Assembly: GCA_910588855.1 (NCBI GenBank) | Contig: CAJUSR010000024.1 | Coordinates: 1-55,403 of the forward strand | Reading direction: 5' to 3' | From: an uncultured Kineothrix sp. | GTDB lineage: Bacteria; Bacillota; Clostridia; Lachnospirales; Lachnospiraceae | Length of the DNA: 55,403 nt | Part shown: positions 33,398 to 42,584 of the stretch, piece by piece | Numbering within the stretch: the first letter of the stretch is position 1 | Layout: every line of letters starts with the position of its first letter | The notes under the pieces: model-generated | The model's input: only the letters and a program-made list of their open reading frames with translations | Databases searched by the model: none | Told to the model about the DNA's origin: nothing | Translations under genes and position numbers: made by a program

Positions 33398-34813
33398 TTA
33401 TGCCGTAAAGCTTACGGTGCTTCCTTCGGCACCAAGCGGAACTTCTTCCTCTACCGTATCTCCTTCGGATCCATCCTCCGGCGATATCCCGTTCATCCGC
33501 ACTTTCCCGGATTTTTTCCTCTTGCCATCCTGCATCTGCTGCTGTCCGCTGCCATCACCGTTCAAATTCCTTTCAAAGGAATGGCTGGCTACCGTAACTT
33601 CCACTGCTTCTACCTTAAGCCCCTGCTCTTCAAAGCTATTCTTCAGTTGAACAATCTGGCTTTCGATAGCTGCCTTCACCGACTCATTCTGGGTGAGGAA
33701 CTGTGCTGTTATAACACCTGCTTTAGAAGTAATACTGATATTTACCGTTCCAAGGCTTGCAGGGTTTAACTGCAATTCCATCTGTGTCATATCCGCTTTT
33801 ACCTGAACCCTCATATAGTCCATAATCTGGTTCATGATATTCTGCGTGTCTGCCGTACTTTGAGCCATAGTATTTTCAAATACTACATCTGTCTTCGCCA
33901 CATTGCTGCGGTTTAAAAGGTTTTCCAAAAGCATATTTCCCTGAGACGTCTCCTGTGTATTTTCCCTATGCTGGGAGCCATCCCTTTTTGCCCCTTCTTC
34001 CTTTCCCGAATGCGTTGCCGCTTCTTCTTCCACTGCCTGAGGTTTCAATCCGGTCACTTCCGTATTTTCCGTTTTGCTGCCTCCGTCAACTTCCACACTG
34101 ACTTTTACAGTCTCGCCGTTGCGCTCTACCGTAACGGTATAATCTTCTTCTCCGTCAGGTATCTCCGGTTTTTTGCCATTATCAGGAACCACTGGCTCTT
34201 CCTCTACCATTTCCGGCGCTTCCTTTGCCTGCTCTAACATAGCTTCCAGCTCTTCCGGCGAAATCCCCAATTCTGTTTCCAGCTTGTTGACCGCCTCGGA
34301 CGCCATCGTTAAAAGATTCTGCAAAGAATTGTAAAGGCCTTCGTCTGTCATAAGCGAAATCATGTCTTCACCTTCAATGGTCAACACAAGCTGCGTCATA
34401 TTATCCGCATTCAGTAAATCAGCCATAGTCAGCCCAAGTATTTCCATTGCTGCTATCACTTCTTCTTCCGAAACACCAAGTTCTTCAGCCACTTTACCGA
34501 CCAGTTCTTCTCCTGCCTTTTGTGCCTCTTCCTGCACCTGTTTATCCGTAGGTGCATCTTGGTTTTGGACTTCTTTGTTTCCTGTTTTTACCGTATTGTT
34601 ATCCTCTAAACCTTTTCTGTCCGTATTCTGGACTTGCACCTTCGTGTTTCCCTGCACTGCAGTATCTTTTTGCAATGTCATGCTTTGCTGGCCGGATGCC
34701 TTACTGAAAGCATCGGAAAAATTGCCTGCCAGATTCTCCTGCAAGTTTCCTTTGGCTTTTGCAGGTGCGAAATTCATCAGTGAATTTATCTCTTTTACCG
34801 GTGAACTCGTCAT
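33398..34813 (-). CDS. fliK: Flagellar hook-length control protein FliK
   Basis: 471 residues from the ATG at 34813 (AAAGGAGG seven bases upstream); an ATG 16 codons earlier lacks a site. Long disordered Glu/Gln-rich N-terminal and middle parts act as the ruler. The C-terminal FliK/HrpN domain (LQLNPASLGTVNISITSKAGVITAQFLTQNESVKAAIESQIVQLKNSFEEQGL) contacts FlhB. Order fliK-flgD-flgE matches Bacillus. Confidence 0.92.
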   Translation of the reverse strand: MTSSPVKEINSLMNFAPAKAKGNLQENLAGNFSDAFSKASGQQSMTLQKDTAVQGNTKVQVQNTDRKGLEDNNTVKTGNKEVQNQDAPTDKQVQEEAQKAGEELVGKVAEELGVSEEEVIAAMEILGLTMADLLNADNMTQLVLTIEGEDMISLMTDEGLYNSLQNLLTMASEAVNKLETELGISPEELEAMLEQAKEAPEMVEEEPVVPDNGKKPEIPDGEEDYTVTVERNGETVKVSVEVDGGSKTENTEVTGLKPQAVEEEAATHSGKEEGAKRDGSQHRENTQETSQGNMLLENLLNRSNVAKTDVVFENTMAQSTADTQNIMNQIMDYMRVQVKADMTQMELQLNPASLGTVNISITSKAGVITAQFLTQNESVKAAIESQIVQLKNSFEEQGLKVEAVEVTVASHSFERNLNGDGSGQQQMQDGKRKKSGKVRMNGISPEDGSEGDTVEEEVPLGAEGSTVSFTA

Positions 34814-34983
34814 CTTCTTTTCCTCCTTTCTTATAAGATTAAATTTATATAAATGTGGCAAGCCACAATTATATACCAGATTTATACAATTTTTACATTT
34901 GAACTATCTTATTCCAAATGCCTTTCCATTGCCACGCCATCCTATGTAAATCCCTTTACCAATTTTATTGATATGCTATGGCT

Positions 34984-35868
34984 TTAAGACTCCGGATCCA
35001 TAATCTTAGTAATACGGGCCGCTATCTCCGGATCCATTGCACCTAAGATTTTTCCTCTGTCTTCTGCACTCATGACGGCAAGGATTCTGGATGCCAACCC
35101 AAGGTTATCCGTCATCGCTTCAAAGATGGATGCTGCCGCCTGCGGCTTCATTTCCGAATAAGCCTGTGCATATTCTTTGACTTCGTTGCTTTCCTCCACT
35201 TGCTGCACTACCTGTTTATACAAATATTCTGCGGTTGCCGGGTCAATGCTTTCATAATACTTTTTATATGCTTCCTCCCCCGGGCCATTTTCCGCATAAA
35301 TCACTTCTTCATAAAATTCCGTCTTAATCCTCTGAAATTCTACCTGATTATCCTCAAATGTCTTTAGCCGCGCCACCTCTGCCCTCAGCTTTTCCAATTC
35401 TTCCGAATTTTCCGCACCTGTAGACTGCGCCCGCTGTAATTCCAGTTCCAGTTCCGTAATATAGTCCACTGCATCCCGCAAGTTGGTATAGCCGCCGTAA
35501 TCTTCCTCTTCGACCGTCTCCTCTGCAACTGGTTCTTCCGCTGCCGGAAGTATCTTATTGATGATGGGTACATCCTTCAGCACCGGCGTTAAAACGCTGG
35601 AACCGAATCCTCCCACATCCAGCTTAATCAACAGGCATAAAATAGCCACCCAAACTACGACTATCAGTGCCGTTACGAGGAAGACCGGAAACCCTCCTCC
35701 TATCTCATCCTCACCTAACTGTTCCTCTTGCAAGGCTATTTCTTTCGCACGGCGCTTTGCTTCTTTCTTCTGCTCTTTCTTTTCTGCCTTCAGACGCTTT
35801 TTTTCTTCCGCAAGCTTCTGCTTCTCGGATTTGGAATCTATATCTGTAATTACTTCTGTTCCTGCCAT
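34984..35868 (-). CDS. MgtE-N-like flagellar accessory protein (YlxF position)
   Basis: About 294 residues from the ATG at 35868, for which AAGGTGAAGG provides a ribosome site; a GTG three codons upstream is possible. A highly charged N-terminal segment (about 10-45), one membrane helix (about 52-75), a coiled coil (about 130-175), and a C-terminal MgtE-N-like fold (AYSEMKPQAAASIFEAMTDNLGLASRILAVMSAEDRGKIL). This plan matches the ylxF gene in the same slot after fliJ. Its function is not established. Confidence 0.78.
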   Translation of the reverse strand: MAGTEVITDIDSKSEKQKLAEEKKRLKAEKKEQKKEAKRRAKEIALQEEQLGEDEIGGGFPVFLVTALIVVVWVAILCLLIKLDVGGFGSSVLTPVLKDVPIINKILPAAEEPVAEETVEEEDYGGYTNLRDAVDYITELELELQRAQSTGAENSEELEKLRAEVARLKTFEDNQVEFQRIKTEFYEEVIYAENGPGEEAYKKYYESIDPATAEYLYKQVVQQVEESNEVKEYAQAYSEMKPQAAASIFEAMTDNLGLASRILAVMSAEDRGKILGAMDPEIAARITKIMDPES

Positions 35869-35873
35869 TTCCT

Positions 35874-36320
35874 TCACCTTCTTTTCTGCCCATAGGTATA
35901 GCTGACTAGTTCATCAACTTCTTTGCTTTCTCTGGCATTTTCCTCCCTCATAAATACCTCAAAAGCATTTTCTCTCAGCTTCTCCTGGATTTTCCGTTCC
36001 TGCACTGCTTCCTGAAGCTTCTGCCGCTCTATCTCCAATGCATCCTCTGCTTTCGATACTTGAATCCTCTGGAAAGCGATATAGTCATCCATCTGTATCA
36101 GTGCATTCCTATTGTCAAGGATATCCTGAACATTTAAACTGTCTTCCCTCAGCCGTCTGCCTTCCTCTTCGTAATTCGCCTTTCTCCGGAAAAGAAGATT
36201 CAATTTTTCTTCCTCTTCATCCAAACGTTTTCTGGCTGCGGCAAATTCCATCTTCTGCTGTTCTTCCAGCTTTGTTTTCAGATTCAGTATGTTCTGCATC
36301 CTGTAAATGAATTTCGCCAT
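35874..36320 (-). CDS. fliJ: Flagellar export chaperone/ATPase stalk FliJ
   Basis: 148 residues, almost entirely coiled coil, beginning MAKFIYRMQNILNLKTKLEEQQK as FliJ proteins do. It is the central stalk of the export ATPase and escorts chaperones to FlhA. It follows fliI by eight bases. Call rests on fold, N-terminal motif and position. Confidence 0.9.
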   Translation of the reverse strand: MAKFIYRMQNILNLKTKLEEQQKMEFAAARKRLDEEEEKLNLLFRRKANYEEEGRRLREDSLNVQDILDNRNALIQMDDYIAFQRIQVSKAEDALEIERQKLQEAVQERKIQEKLRENAFEVFMREENARESKEVDELVSYTYGQKRR

Positions 36321-36328
36321 GATACCCT

Positions 36329-37654
36329 CTAATCGTTAAACAGCTCTTCCATCATGCTTACAGCTTCTTCAAAATCAAATTTATCTTCTACTGCCTGCAT
36401 TAAAAATGCATTGACAGCATCTATCTTCTCAATTGCATAATCAATATTCGGATTGCTTCCGCTTTTATACGCGCCGATATTAATCAAATCTTCCGCTTCA
36501 TTATATGTTGCCAATACATTCTTCAGCTTTCCTGCCGCCTGTTTATGTTCACGCCCGGCAATTTGGCTCATACACCTTGATATACTCTGTAATATATCAA
36601 TTGCCGGATAATGGTTTCTATGCGCCAGTTTTCTACTGAGCATTACATGCCCATCCAGAATACTTCTTGCCGTATCCGTAATCGGTTCGTTGAAATCATC
36701 CCCGTCTACCAAAACCGTATACAAACCGGTGATAGATCCGGTTTTGGAGCGTCCTGCCCTTTCCAGCAATTTAGGCATCTCCGAATAAACGCTGGGCGGA
36801 TATCCTCTGGATACCGGAGGTTCCCCACTGGCAAGACCGATTTCCCTCTGAGCCATAGAAAAACGCGTCAGAGAATCCATCATAAGCAACACATCCTTGC
36901 CCTGATCCCTGAAATACTCCGCAATCGCTGTTGCGGTTTTTGCCGCTTTGTTCCTCTCCAGAGCCGGTTTATCGGAAGTAGCTACCACAACAACGGAGCG
37001 CTTCATACCTTCCGGTCCTAAATCCCTTTCAATAAACTCGCGGACTTCCCTTCCCCTCTCTCCGATTAGGGCAATCACATTTACATCCGCTTTCGTATTT
37101 CTGGCAAACATGCCTAACAGCGTAGATTTCCCTACGCCCGAACCGGCAAAAATACCAATTCTCTGGCCTTTGCCTATTGTAATCAAACCATCCACTGCTT
37201 TTACGCCAAGAGGAAGTACATCTTCAATAATGTCCCTGCTCATCGGATCTGGCGGCGGCGCCTCCACGGAATACACCTTGCCGCTTACCGCAATACCGTC
37301 ACCTGTCGGCCTGCCTAATCCATCCAAAGTCTGCCCAAGCAAATCATCGCTTACTTGAATCGACAGCGGAAAACCTGTGTTTTCCACCATACTTCCAAAT
37401 CCTATACCTTCCACTGATTCGTAAGGCATCAGTAATGTTTTTTTGTCTTTAAAACCTACTACTTCTGCCATTACCGGTTTTATTTCTTCTTTGGAATCGG
37501 GGTAAATCAGGCAGATATCCCCCAGCTTTGCTTCAGGCCCCAGCGATTCTATGGTTAATCCCACAATGTTAACCACTTTCCCCTTCATCTTGTAAAAAGT
37601 GCCTTCCGCTACTTTTTCATATTTTACAAAATTAATTGCTGCTCTCAATCTCAA
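36329..37654 (-). CDS. fliI: Flagellum-specific export ATPase FliI
   Basis: 441 residues. The Walker A GSGVGKST is at 171-178, followed by GERGREVREF and the Walker B region VLLMMDSLTRF; SGEPPVSRGYPPSVYSEMPKLLERAG is the FliI/SctN signature. It powers substrate unfolding at the export gate. A TTG start overlaps the fliH stop by four bases, a coupled arrangement. Confidence 0.97.
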   Translation of the reverse strand: MRLRAAINFVKYEKVAEGTFYKMKGKVVNIVGLTIESLGPEAKLGDICLIYPDSKEEIKPVMAEVVGFKDKKTLLMPYESVEGIGFGSMVENTGFPLSIQVSDDLLGQTLDGLGRPTGDGIAVSGKVYSVEAPPPDPMSRDIIEDVLPLGVKAVDGLITIGKGQRIGIFAGSGVGKSTLLGMFARNTKADVNVIALIGERGREVREFIERDLGPEGMKRSVVVVATSDKPALERNKAAKTATAIAEYFRDQGKDVLLMMDSLTRFSMAQREIGLASGEPPVSRGYPPSVYSEMPKLLERAGRSKTGSITGLYTVLVDGDDFNEPITDTARSILDGHVMLSRKLAHRNHYPAIDILQSISRCMSQIAGREHKQAAGKLKNVLATYNEAEDLINIGAYKSGSNPNIDYAIEKIDAVNAFLMQAVEDKFDFEEAVSMMEELFND

Positions 37655-38553
37655 TCCACCCTATATGATAATAGCCTCAATTTCTGTGTCAGTTCTTCCA
37701 ATTGCGTGCCAAGGCCGCAATCAAAGATTCCCCCATCCGTTTCAATAATGCAATCGTTAGCGCCTAACGTTATATCTTCAACCAGCTCCACCGAAGCATT
37801 TGCCGATAATGCGGAAGCCAATATCTCATTTTTCTTCATATTCACGTACGGATAATCTTCCTTGGATACATGAATGAGATAATTGCTGTTCCCTTCAATC
37901 TTATGCATAGTGGATGCAATCAAATGCATCACAATACTATGCTCTTTTTGCAAATCAATCCGGAAAACTTTCTCGTAAATATCTGTCAATGCCTCTACAA
38001 ACTTCGGCTCCAAGCTTTTTACCAGCTCCTGATATTCCTCTTCCAGCCTTTTTTGTTCATCTAAAAGTTGCTGTCTTTGCTGCTCCACCTGCTCCACAGC
38101 CTCGTTATATCCCATATCATAGCCTTGGGATCTGGCTTCTTCATATGTATTCTGCCGGAGGTTTTCGATTTCTATCTGTGCCTCTATCAGCGCATTGGAC
38201 TTAATGCTGTCCGCCTCCCTCTGCGCCGAAGCAAGAATTTCCTGTGCCTGGGCAGAAATCAATGCTAATGCTTCCCCTGATTCCTGATGCGGCACTGGGA
38301 TTTCCTCTGCAGCTCCCCCTTCTTCCTTCCCACTCTCCAGCTCGCGGATTAAGGCATCTACCTCATCCGCATCCAAATCGCCGGAAAAACTGTCAAGAGA
38401 ATCCATACCTGCCCCGCTGTTGATTTCCGTCAGCATTTGGCCTTCCAAAGCTTCAATTTTTTTTGCTATCTTTTCATTATTGTCAATCAGAAGTTTATCA
38501 TCGTTTTGAATGTTAACCTGATGAAATTTATATATGTTGTTACTATATAACAA
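37651..38553 (-). CDS. fliH: Flagellar export ATPase regulator FliH
   Basis: About 300 residues from a TTG at 38553, chosen because GGAGGTG lies eight bases upstream; a GTG five codons earlier has no spacing. An acidic N-terminal half, a long coiled coil (about 100-200) and a C-terminal FliH/HrpE-like domain (ECEDITLGANDCIIETDGGIFDCGLGTQLEEL-type) fit the family. It anchors and restrains FliI. The start lies within the end of fliG. Confidence 0.9.
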   Translation of the reverse strand: MLYSNNIYKFHQVNIQNDDKLLIDNNEKIAKKIEALEGQMLTEINSGAGMDSLDSFSGDLDADEVDALIRELESGKEEGGAAEEIPVPHQESGEALALISAQAQEILASAQREADSIKSNALIEAQIEIENLRQNTYEEARSQGYDMGYNEAVEQVEQQRQQLLDEQKRLEEEYQELVKSLEPKFVEALTDIYEKVFRIDLQKEHSIVMHLIASTMHKIEGNSNYLIHVSKEDYPYVNMKKNEILASALSANASVELVEDITLGANDCIIETDGGIFDCGLGTQLEELTQKLRLLSYRVD

Positions 38554-39556
38554 TTTCGTCACCTCCACCTCTGGAAATAACGATTTCAGCTGAATCTTCC
38601 AGTTTCCTGATGATATTTACAATCTTCTGCTGCGCTTCTTCTACGTCCTTCATCCTGACCGGACCCATAAATTCCATATCTTCTTTAATCATAACCGCCA
38701 AACGTTTGGACATGTTGTTAAAGATTGCATTCTGTACCTGCTCGTTGGAACCTTTCAGGGCAATGGCAAGATCATTATTATCCACATCCCTAAGCACCCT
38801 CTGGATTGCCCTGTCATCAAGCAGCAGGATATCTTCGAATACAAACATCTTCTTTCTGATTTCGTCCGCCAATTCCGGCTCTTCGATTTCCAAAGTTTCC
38901 ATAATGTGCTTTTCTGTTCCACGGTCTACCGTATTCAAAATCTCTACTACCGCATCTACACCGCCGATAATGGTGTAATCCTGATTTACTAATGTTGACA
39001 GTTTGGATTCCAAAACTTTCTCCACCTCTTTGATAACGTCCGGGCTTGTTCTGTCCATCACTGCGATACGCTTCGCCACATCCGCCTGTCTTTCCGGCGG
39101 AAGGGAAGATAAAATCAGTGAAGACTGCGCCGGCGATAAATATGACATAATAAGCGCTATCGTCTGAGGATGCTCATCCTGAATAAAGTTCAATAGCTGA
39201 GAAGCATCCGTTTTCCTTACAAATTCAAAAGGTTTAACCTGCAACGATGCCGTCAGCTTACTGATAACATCCATCGCGCGATCGGAACCAAGTGCTTTTT
39301 CCAACAGCTCTTTTGCATAACCGATACCGCCTTCTGCAATATATTGTTGAGCCAGACAGACTTGATAGAATTCTTCTATAACCTCTTCTTTTAGCTGCGG
39401 CGTAACGCTTCTTGTATTTGCAATCTCCAATGTCAGTTCTTCAATTTCTTCTTCTTTTAAATGTTTAAATATTAAGGCTGACCTTTCCGGCCCTAAAGCA
39501 ATCAAAAGAATCGCCGCCTTCTGTAGGCCTGTAATCTTCTCCTCTGTTCTGGCCAT
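38543..39556 (-). CDS. fliG: Flagellar motor switch protein FliG
   Basis: 337 residues: N-terminal domain (TGLQKAAILLIALGPERSALIFKHL), middle domain (EHPQTIALIMSYLSPAQSSLILSSLPPERQADVAKRIA, with the EHPQ motif) and the C-terminal torque domain (FVFEDILLLDDRAIQRVLRDVDNNDLAIALKGS, with charged residues facing MotA). It begins seven bases after fliF, to which FliG binds. Confidence 0.98.
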   Translation of the reverse strand: MARTEEKITGLQKAAILLIALGPERSALIFKHLKEEEIEELTLEIANTRSVTPQLKEEVIEEFYQVCLAQQYIAEGGIGYAKELLEKALGSDRAMDVISKLTASLQVKPFEFVRKTDASQLLNFIQDEHPQTIALIMSYLSPAQSSLILSSLPPERQADVAKRIAVMDRTSPDVIKEVEKVLESKLSTLVNQDYTIIGGVDAVVEILNTVDRGTEKHIMETLEIEEPELADEIRKKMFVFEDILLLDDRAIQRVLRDVDNNDLAIALKGSNEQVQNAIFNNMSKRLAVMIKEDMEFMGPVRMKDVEEAQQKIVNIIRKLEDSAEIVISRGGGDEIVI

Positions 39557-39562
39557 TATCCT

Positions 39563-41164
39563 TTACCCCCAGTCCTCATTGAGCCAGTTTCTCAGCAGAC
39601 TGGCAGCCGCCTCCGGATTTTCATCCACAAATTTATCAATCAATTTCCTTGTTTCAGACTGATCGTCAAAAACAATATCCTCTTTGTCCTCTGGTACAGA
39701 CTGGAGCAAAGATTCCACAGAAAGCTCTTCGTCCTGTGCTTCCTCTTTCTCTCCCCGCATGCTTCGGAATATAACAAATCCGAGCAAAGCCAATATAACG
39801 ACAATCAGCACAATCTGCACCACATCCGCAACGGATACGTTAAAGCCTTCACGGTCAAAAAATACATTTTCCCGGTATGCAACAATTGTAATATTTTCGG
39901 AATTGATTCCTGTTGCATTCGCAACCACACTGTACAAATCCGGATCTACGTCAATCCTGGTTCTTCCTTGATTGTTCGCTTTATATTCTTCCCATGAAAT
40001 ACCGTCCAACAGCCCTTGGCTGCTCGCTTCTTCCTCACGGACTACATTATAGTCAATCGCCGTAACAGCAATGGAAGAATCTGCATAAACAATCAGACCC
40101 GCAGGAATACTTTTGCTTGTAATCGTCTCATTAGGCACATAATCCCTGGATTCCTCGCTTATTGTCTCACTGCTGTTTGCGGAATTCTGAAATTGATATG
40201 TTGTATTGTTCTCCGTATTGGAATCCGTTCCCGGAACCCCTCCGCCGGAGTTCGTGCCTTCCGAATTAAAAATATCCTCATGGCTCAAAAGCCCTTGTGT
40301 CTGTCCTTCGGGTGCTGAAAAAATATGTTCCGTTGATTCCGTTGAGGAAAAATCCAACGACAAATTGCTTGCAACCTCAATATTGTCAAATTCATTGGTT
40401 CCAAGCAAAACCCTTTTTACTTCATTTTTTACAAGATTCTCCGCCTGAGACTTCACATTCAGCTGGGAAGTGGCAACCCCTGACATGGTATAATTATCAT
40501 CGCCGGAAAAGAGCATATTCCCTTCCGTATCTAAGATTACAATGTTATTTGTCGTCTTATTCCCGATAGCCGTAGCCACTGCCCTTGCCAGAAAAGCTGC
40601 ATTATCCCCGGTAAATTCCCCATCGATCTCCAAAACGATGCTGGCAAAAGATTCTTCTTCAGAGGATATAAGCGTTCCATCATTTTCCGCTATAGAAAGC
40701 TCCACTTTGGCGCTTTTAATTGCGGAAAACTTTCCGATAAACTGCTTTTCTAACTTGCTTTCCATATAAAGCTGGTATTTTTTCTGCTTATCCGATTCCG
40801 TCGTACCGAACCCGCCATCCGTCACCTTGTCAATGGTGTATGTATCGGAGCGGATATCGTTCGCACCGAGCAAAAGCTCCGCATCGGATACCTGCTTTTC
40901 CAAAACTTTAATCTGAAGCCCGTCATCGGACACTACATATGTAATCCCTTCGCCATTTAAAAGCTCCACCACCTGTGATGCCTGTTTCGTTGTCTCACAT
41001 TGCATCAACTGGACATATTGTGGTCTGGTAAGCACGGCTGCAACAATCGAAATTGTCAAAACAATACCTGCCATAGCCGAAATTATAAATGTCTTTTGTT
41101 TCGCCGTGAATTTATTCCACCATTCAAGAACCTTATTTAAAAGCCCTTTCAATCTATCTGCCAT
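39563..41164 (-). CDS. fliF: Flagellar MS-ring protein FliF
   Basis: 533 residues with membrane helices at about 24-44 and 440-460. Between them lie the ring-building motifs of the YscJ/FliF fold (QVVELLNGEGITYVVSDDGLQI, then QKKYQLYMESKLEKQFIGKFSAIKSAKVELSI). The C-terminal cytoplasmic end (SLLRNWLNEDWG) binds FliG. Slightly longer than average through a Ser/Thr/Gly-rich insertion (about 280-330). Confidence 0.97.
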   Translation of the reverse strand: MADRLKGLLNKVLEWWNKFTAKQKTFIISAMAGIVLTISIVAAVLTRPQYVQLMQCETTKQASQVVELLNGEGITYVVSDDGLQIKVLEKQVSDAELLLGANDIRSDTYTIDKVTDGGFGTTESDKQKKYQLYMESKLEKQFIGKFSAIKSAKVELSIAENDGTLISSEEESFASIVLEIDGEFTGDNAAFLARAVATAIGNKTTNNIVILDTEGNMLFSGDDNYTMSGVATSQLNVKSQAENLVKNEVKRVLLGTNEFDNIEVASNLSLDFSSTESTEHIFSAPEGQTQGLLSHEDIFNSEGTNSGGGVPGTDSNTENNTTYQFQNSANSSETISEESRDYVPNETITSKSIPAGLIVYADSSIAVTAIDYNVVREEEASSQGLLDGISWEEYKANNQGRTRIDVDPDLYSVVANATGINSENITIVAYRENVFFDREGFNVSVADVVQIVLIVVILALLGFVIFRSMRGEKEEAQDEELSVESLLQSVPEDKEDIVFDDQSETRKLIDKFVDENPEAAASLLRNWLNEDWG

Positions 41165-41206
41165 CGTTAAGTCTCTCCTTATCTGATTTTATTCTATCAG
41201 ATTTTT

Positions 41207-41530
41207 TTAGATTTGTATCTGCATAAGTTCTTTATATGCATCCAGCAATTTATCGCGGACTGCCACCGTATACTGCAGGGCTGTTGCCGCCTTGTTCATT
41301 GCTACAGATAGATCGTGTGTATTATCCGTCTCGCCAAGCATCCAACGGATTTCTTCATTTTCCATATCCGAAAGATAACTGTTGGTGGTGTTTATATTCT
41401 CAATTGCTTTTTGAAAAACACTGTCAAAAGACAAATCCGGTTTTTCCAGTGCCTTCTGTCCTATCGGACTGCTTTCGGCCGCCTGCCTTATGGCTGCCGA
41501 CCCTATATTATAAAACGATGAAATATCCAT
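41207..41530 (-). CDS. fliE: Flagellar rod/MS-ring junction protein FliE
   Basis: 107 residues from the ATG at 41530, with GGAGGGAA just upstream; the ATG four codons earlier would lie on the ribosome site. The C-terminal half (HDLSVAMNKAATALQYTVAVRDKLLDAYKELMQIQI) is the FliE signature helix. It links the MS-ring to the rod proteins FlgB and FlgC, encoded immediately before. Confidence 0.93.
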   Translation of the reverse strand: MDISSFYNIGSAAIRQAAESSPIGQKALEKPDLSFDSVFQKAIENINTTNSYLSDMENEEIRWMLGETDNTHDLSVAMNKAATALQYTVAVRDKLLDAYKELMQIQI

Positions 41531-41569
41531 AATTCCCTCCATTTTTAAGACCCTTTTACATTTTTCCTA

Positions 41570-42016
41570 TTATGCCTTGCCTATTTCCAATCCTTTCATT
41601 GCCATTGCCTTTGTAGCATTGAAAGCCGTGGAATTTGCTTCATATGCCCTGCTGGCATCTATCATATTCGTCATTTCTGTAATGATGTTGACATTGGGAT
41701 ACATCACATATCCGTTTTCATCTGCATCTGGATGGGATGGGTCATACACCATCGTCATATCTGTCTGCGTATCCTCGAAAACTCCGTCTACCTTTACACC
41801 GTCTCCCGAATATTTGTCCCTTGCCGAATTTAGCACACGGCTGAACGGTGTATGGGAATTTTTTTCTGCAAAAGTCACTACTTTCCTGCGGTAAGGTGTT
41901 CCATCCGCAGTACGTGTCGTATTCGCATTCGCAATATTTTGCGAAATAATATCCATGCGGTACCTTTGTGCCGTCAAGCCGGACGAATTAATATTAAAAG
42001 CCGAAAAAATACTCAT
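41570..42016 (-). CDS. flgC: Flagellar proximal rod protein FlgC
   Basis: 148 residues with the rod-family N-terminus (NINSSGLTAQRYRMDIISQNIANANTTRT) and C-terminal helix (NMIDASRAYEANSTAFNATKAM). Forms the rod with FlgB. It begins 18 bases after flgB. Confidence 0.96.
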   Translation of the reverse strand: MSIFSAFNINSSGLTAQRYRMDIISQNIANANTTRTADGTPYRRKVVTFAEKNSHTPFSRVLNSARDKYSGDGVKVDGVFEDTQTDMTMVYDPSHPDADENGYVMYPNVNIITEMTNMIDASRAYEANSTAFNATKAMAMKGLEIGKA

Positions 42017-42034
42017 ATCCCTTTCTCCTCACCT

Positions 42035-42424
42035 TTATTTCATAACCATCTGAAGATTTTTAAATTCCTGGCTCAAACATTCTACCAATCCGTTGTATTT
42101 CAACTGATTCGCTGCCAGTGTTACATTTTCCGTTTCGATATCCACGTTATTACCGTCTACACGATAAGAATAATTTGCTGAATCCGTATATGTACGCGGG
42201 TTTAACCTATTAATCTTCAAGTCCGCTACTTTCGCATCCATAGATTTGTACCGGGAATGCCTAAGTGCCTTGGACAGTTCATCTTCAAACGCCACATCCT
42301 GCCTCTTATAGCCAGGTGTAGTGGCATTAGCAATATTATTGGCGATGACATCGTTGCGTATCCAAGCCGCATCCGCCGTCTTCTGTAATACATTGATATA
42401 ATCAAATGCACTTGTATTAATCAT
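42035..42424 (-). CDS. flgB: Flagellar proximal rod protein FlgB
   Basis: 129 residues with the motif WIRNDVIANNIANATTPGYKRQDVAFEDEL and the C-terminal NVTLAANQLKYNGLVECLSQEF helix. It is the first gene of the fla/che operon. The ATG follows AAAGGAGAG, and a sigma-A type promoter lies about 55 bases upstream. Confidence 0.96.
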   Translation of the reverse strand: MINTSAFDYINVLQKTADAAWIRNDVIANNIANATTPGYKRQDVAFEDELSKALRHSRYKSMDAKVADLKINRLNPRTYTDSANYSYRVDGNNVDIETENVTLAANQLKYNGLVECLSQEFKNLQMVMK

Positions 42425-42477
42425 TTTACTCTCCTTTTTAACAGCCTAATTAAAAATATTACTGACCACTCTCTTCT

Positions 42478-42505
42478 ATTATAAATAATTTATAAAAAAA
42501 GACAA
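42478..42505 (-). promoter_or_regulatory. Main fla/che operon promoter
   Basis: On the minus strand TTGTCT (42505-42500), a 16-base spacer and TATAAT (42483-42478), giving a start near 42471 and a 5' leader of about 47 bases before flgB. It lies just past the codY terminator, so the flagellar operon is transcribed independently of codY by the housekeeping sigma factor. Confidence 0.65.
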
Positions 42506-42522
42506 GATTTTTTTGTAATAAA

Positions 42523-42563
42523 AAAGGATTTATGACTAATTTCCTAAATCCCTTTTGTTTCCG
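42523..42563 (-). terminator. codY terminator
   Basis: On the minus strand AAGGGATTTA pairs with TAAATCCTTT around a loop of about 12 bases and is followed by a T-run. It sits about 20 bases after the codY stop. Confidence 0.7.
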
Positions 42564-42584
42564 GACGGCTTCCATGCCATTTAT

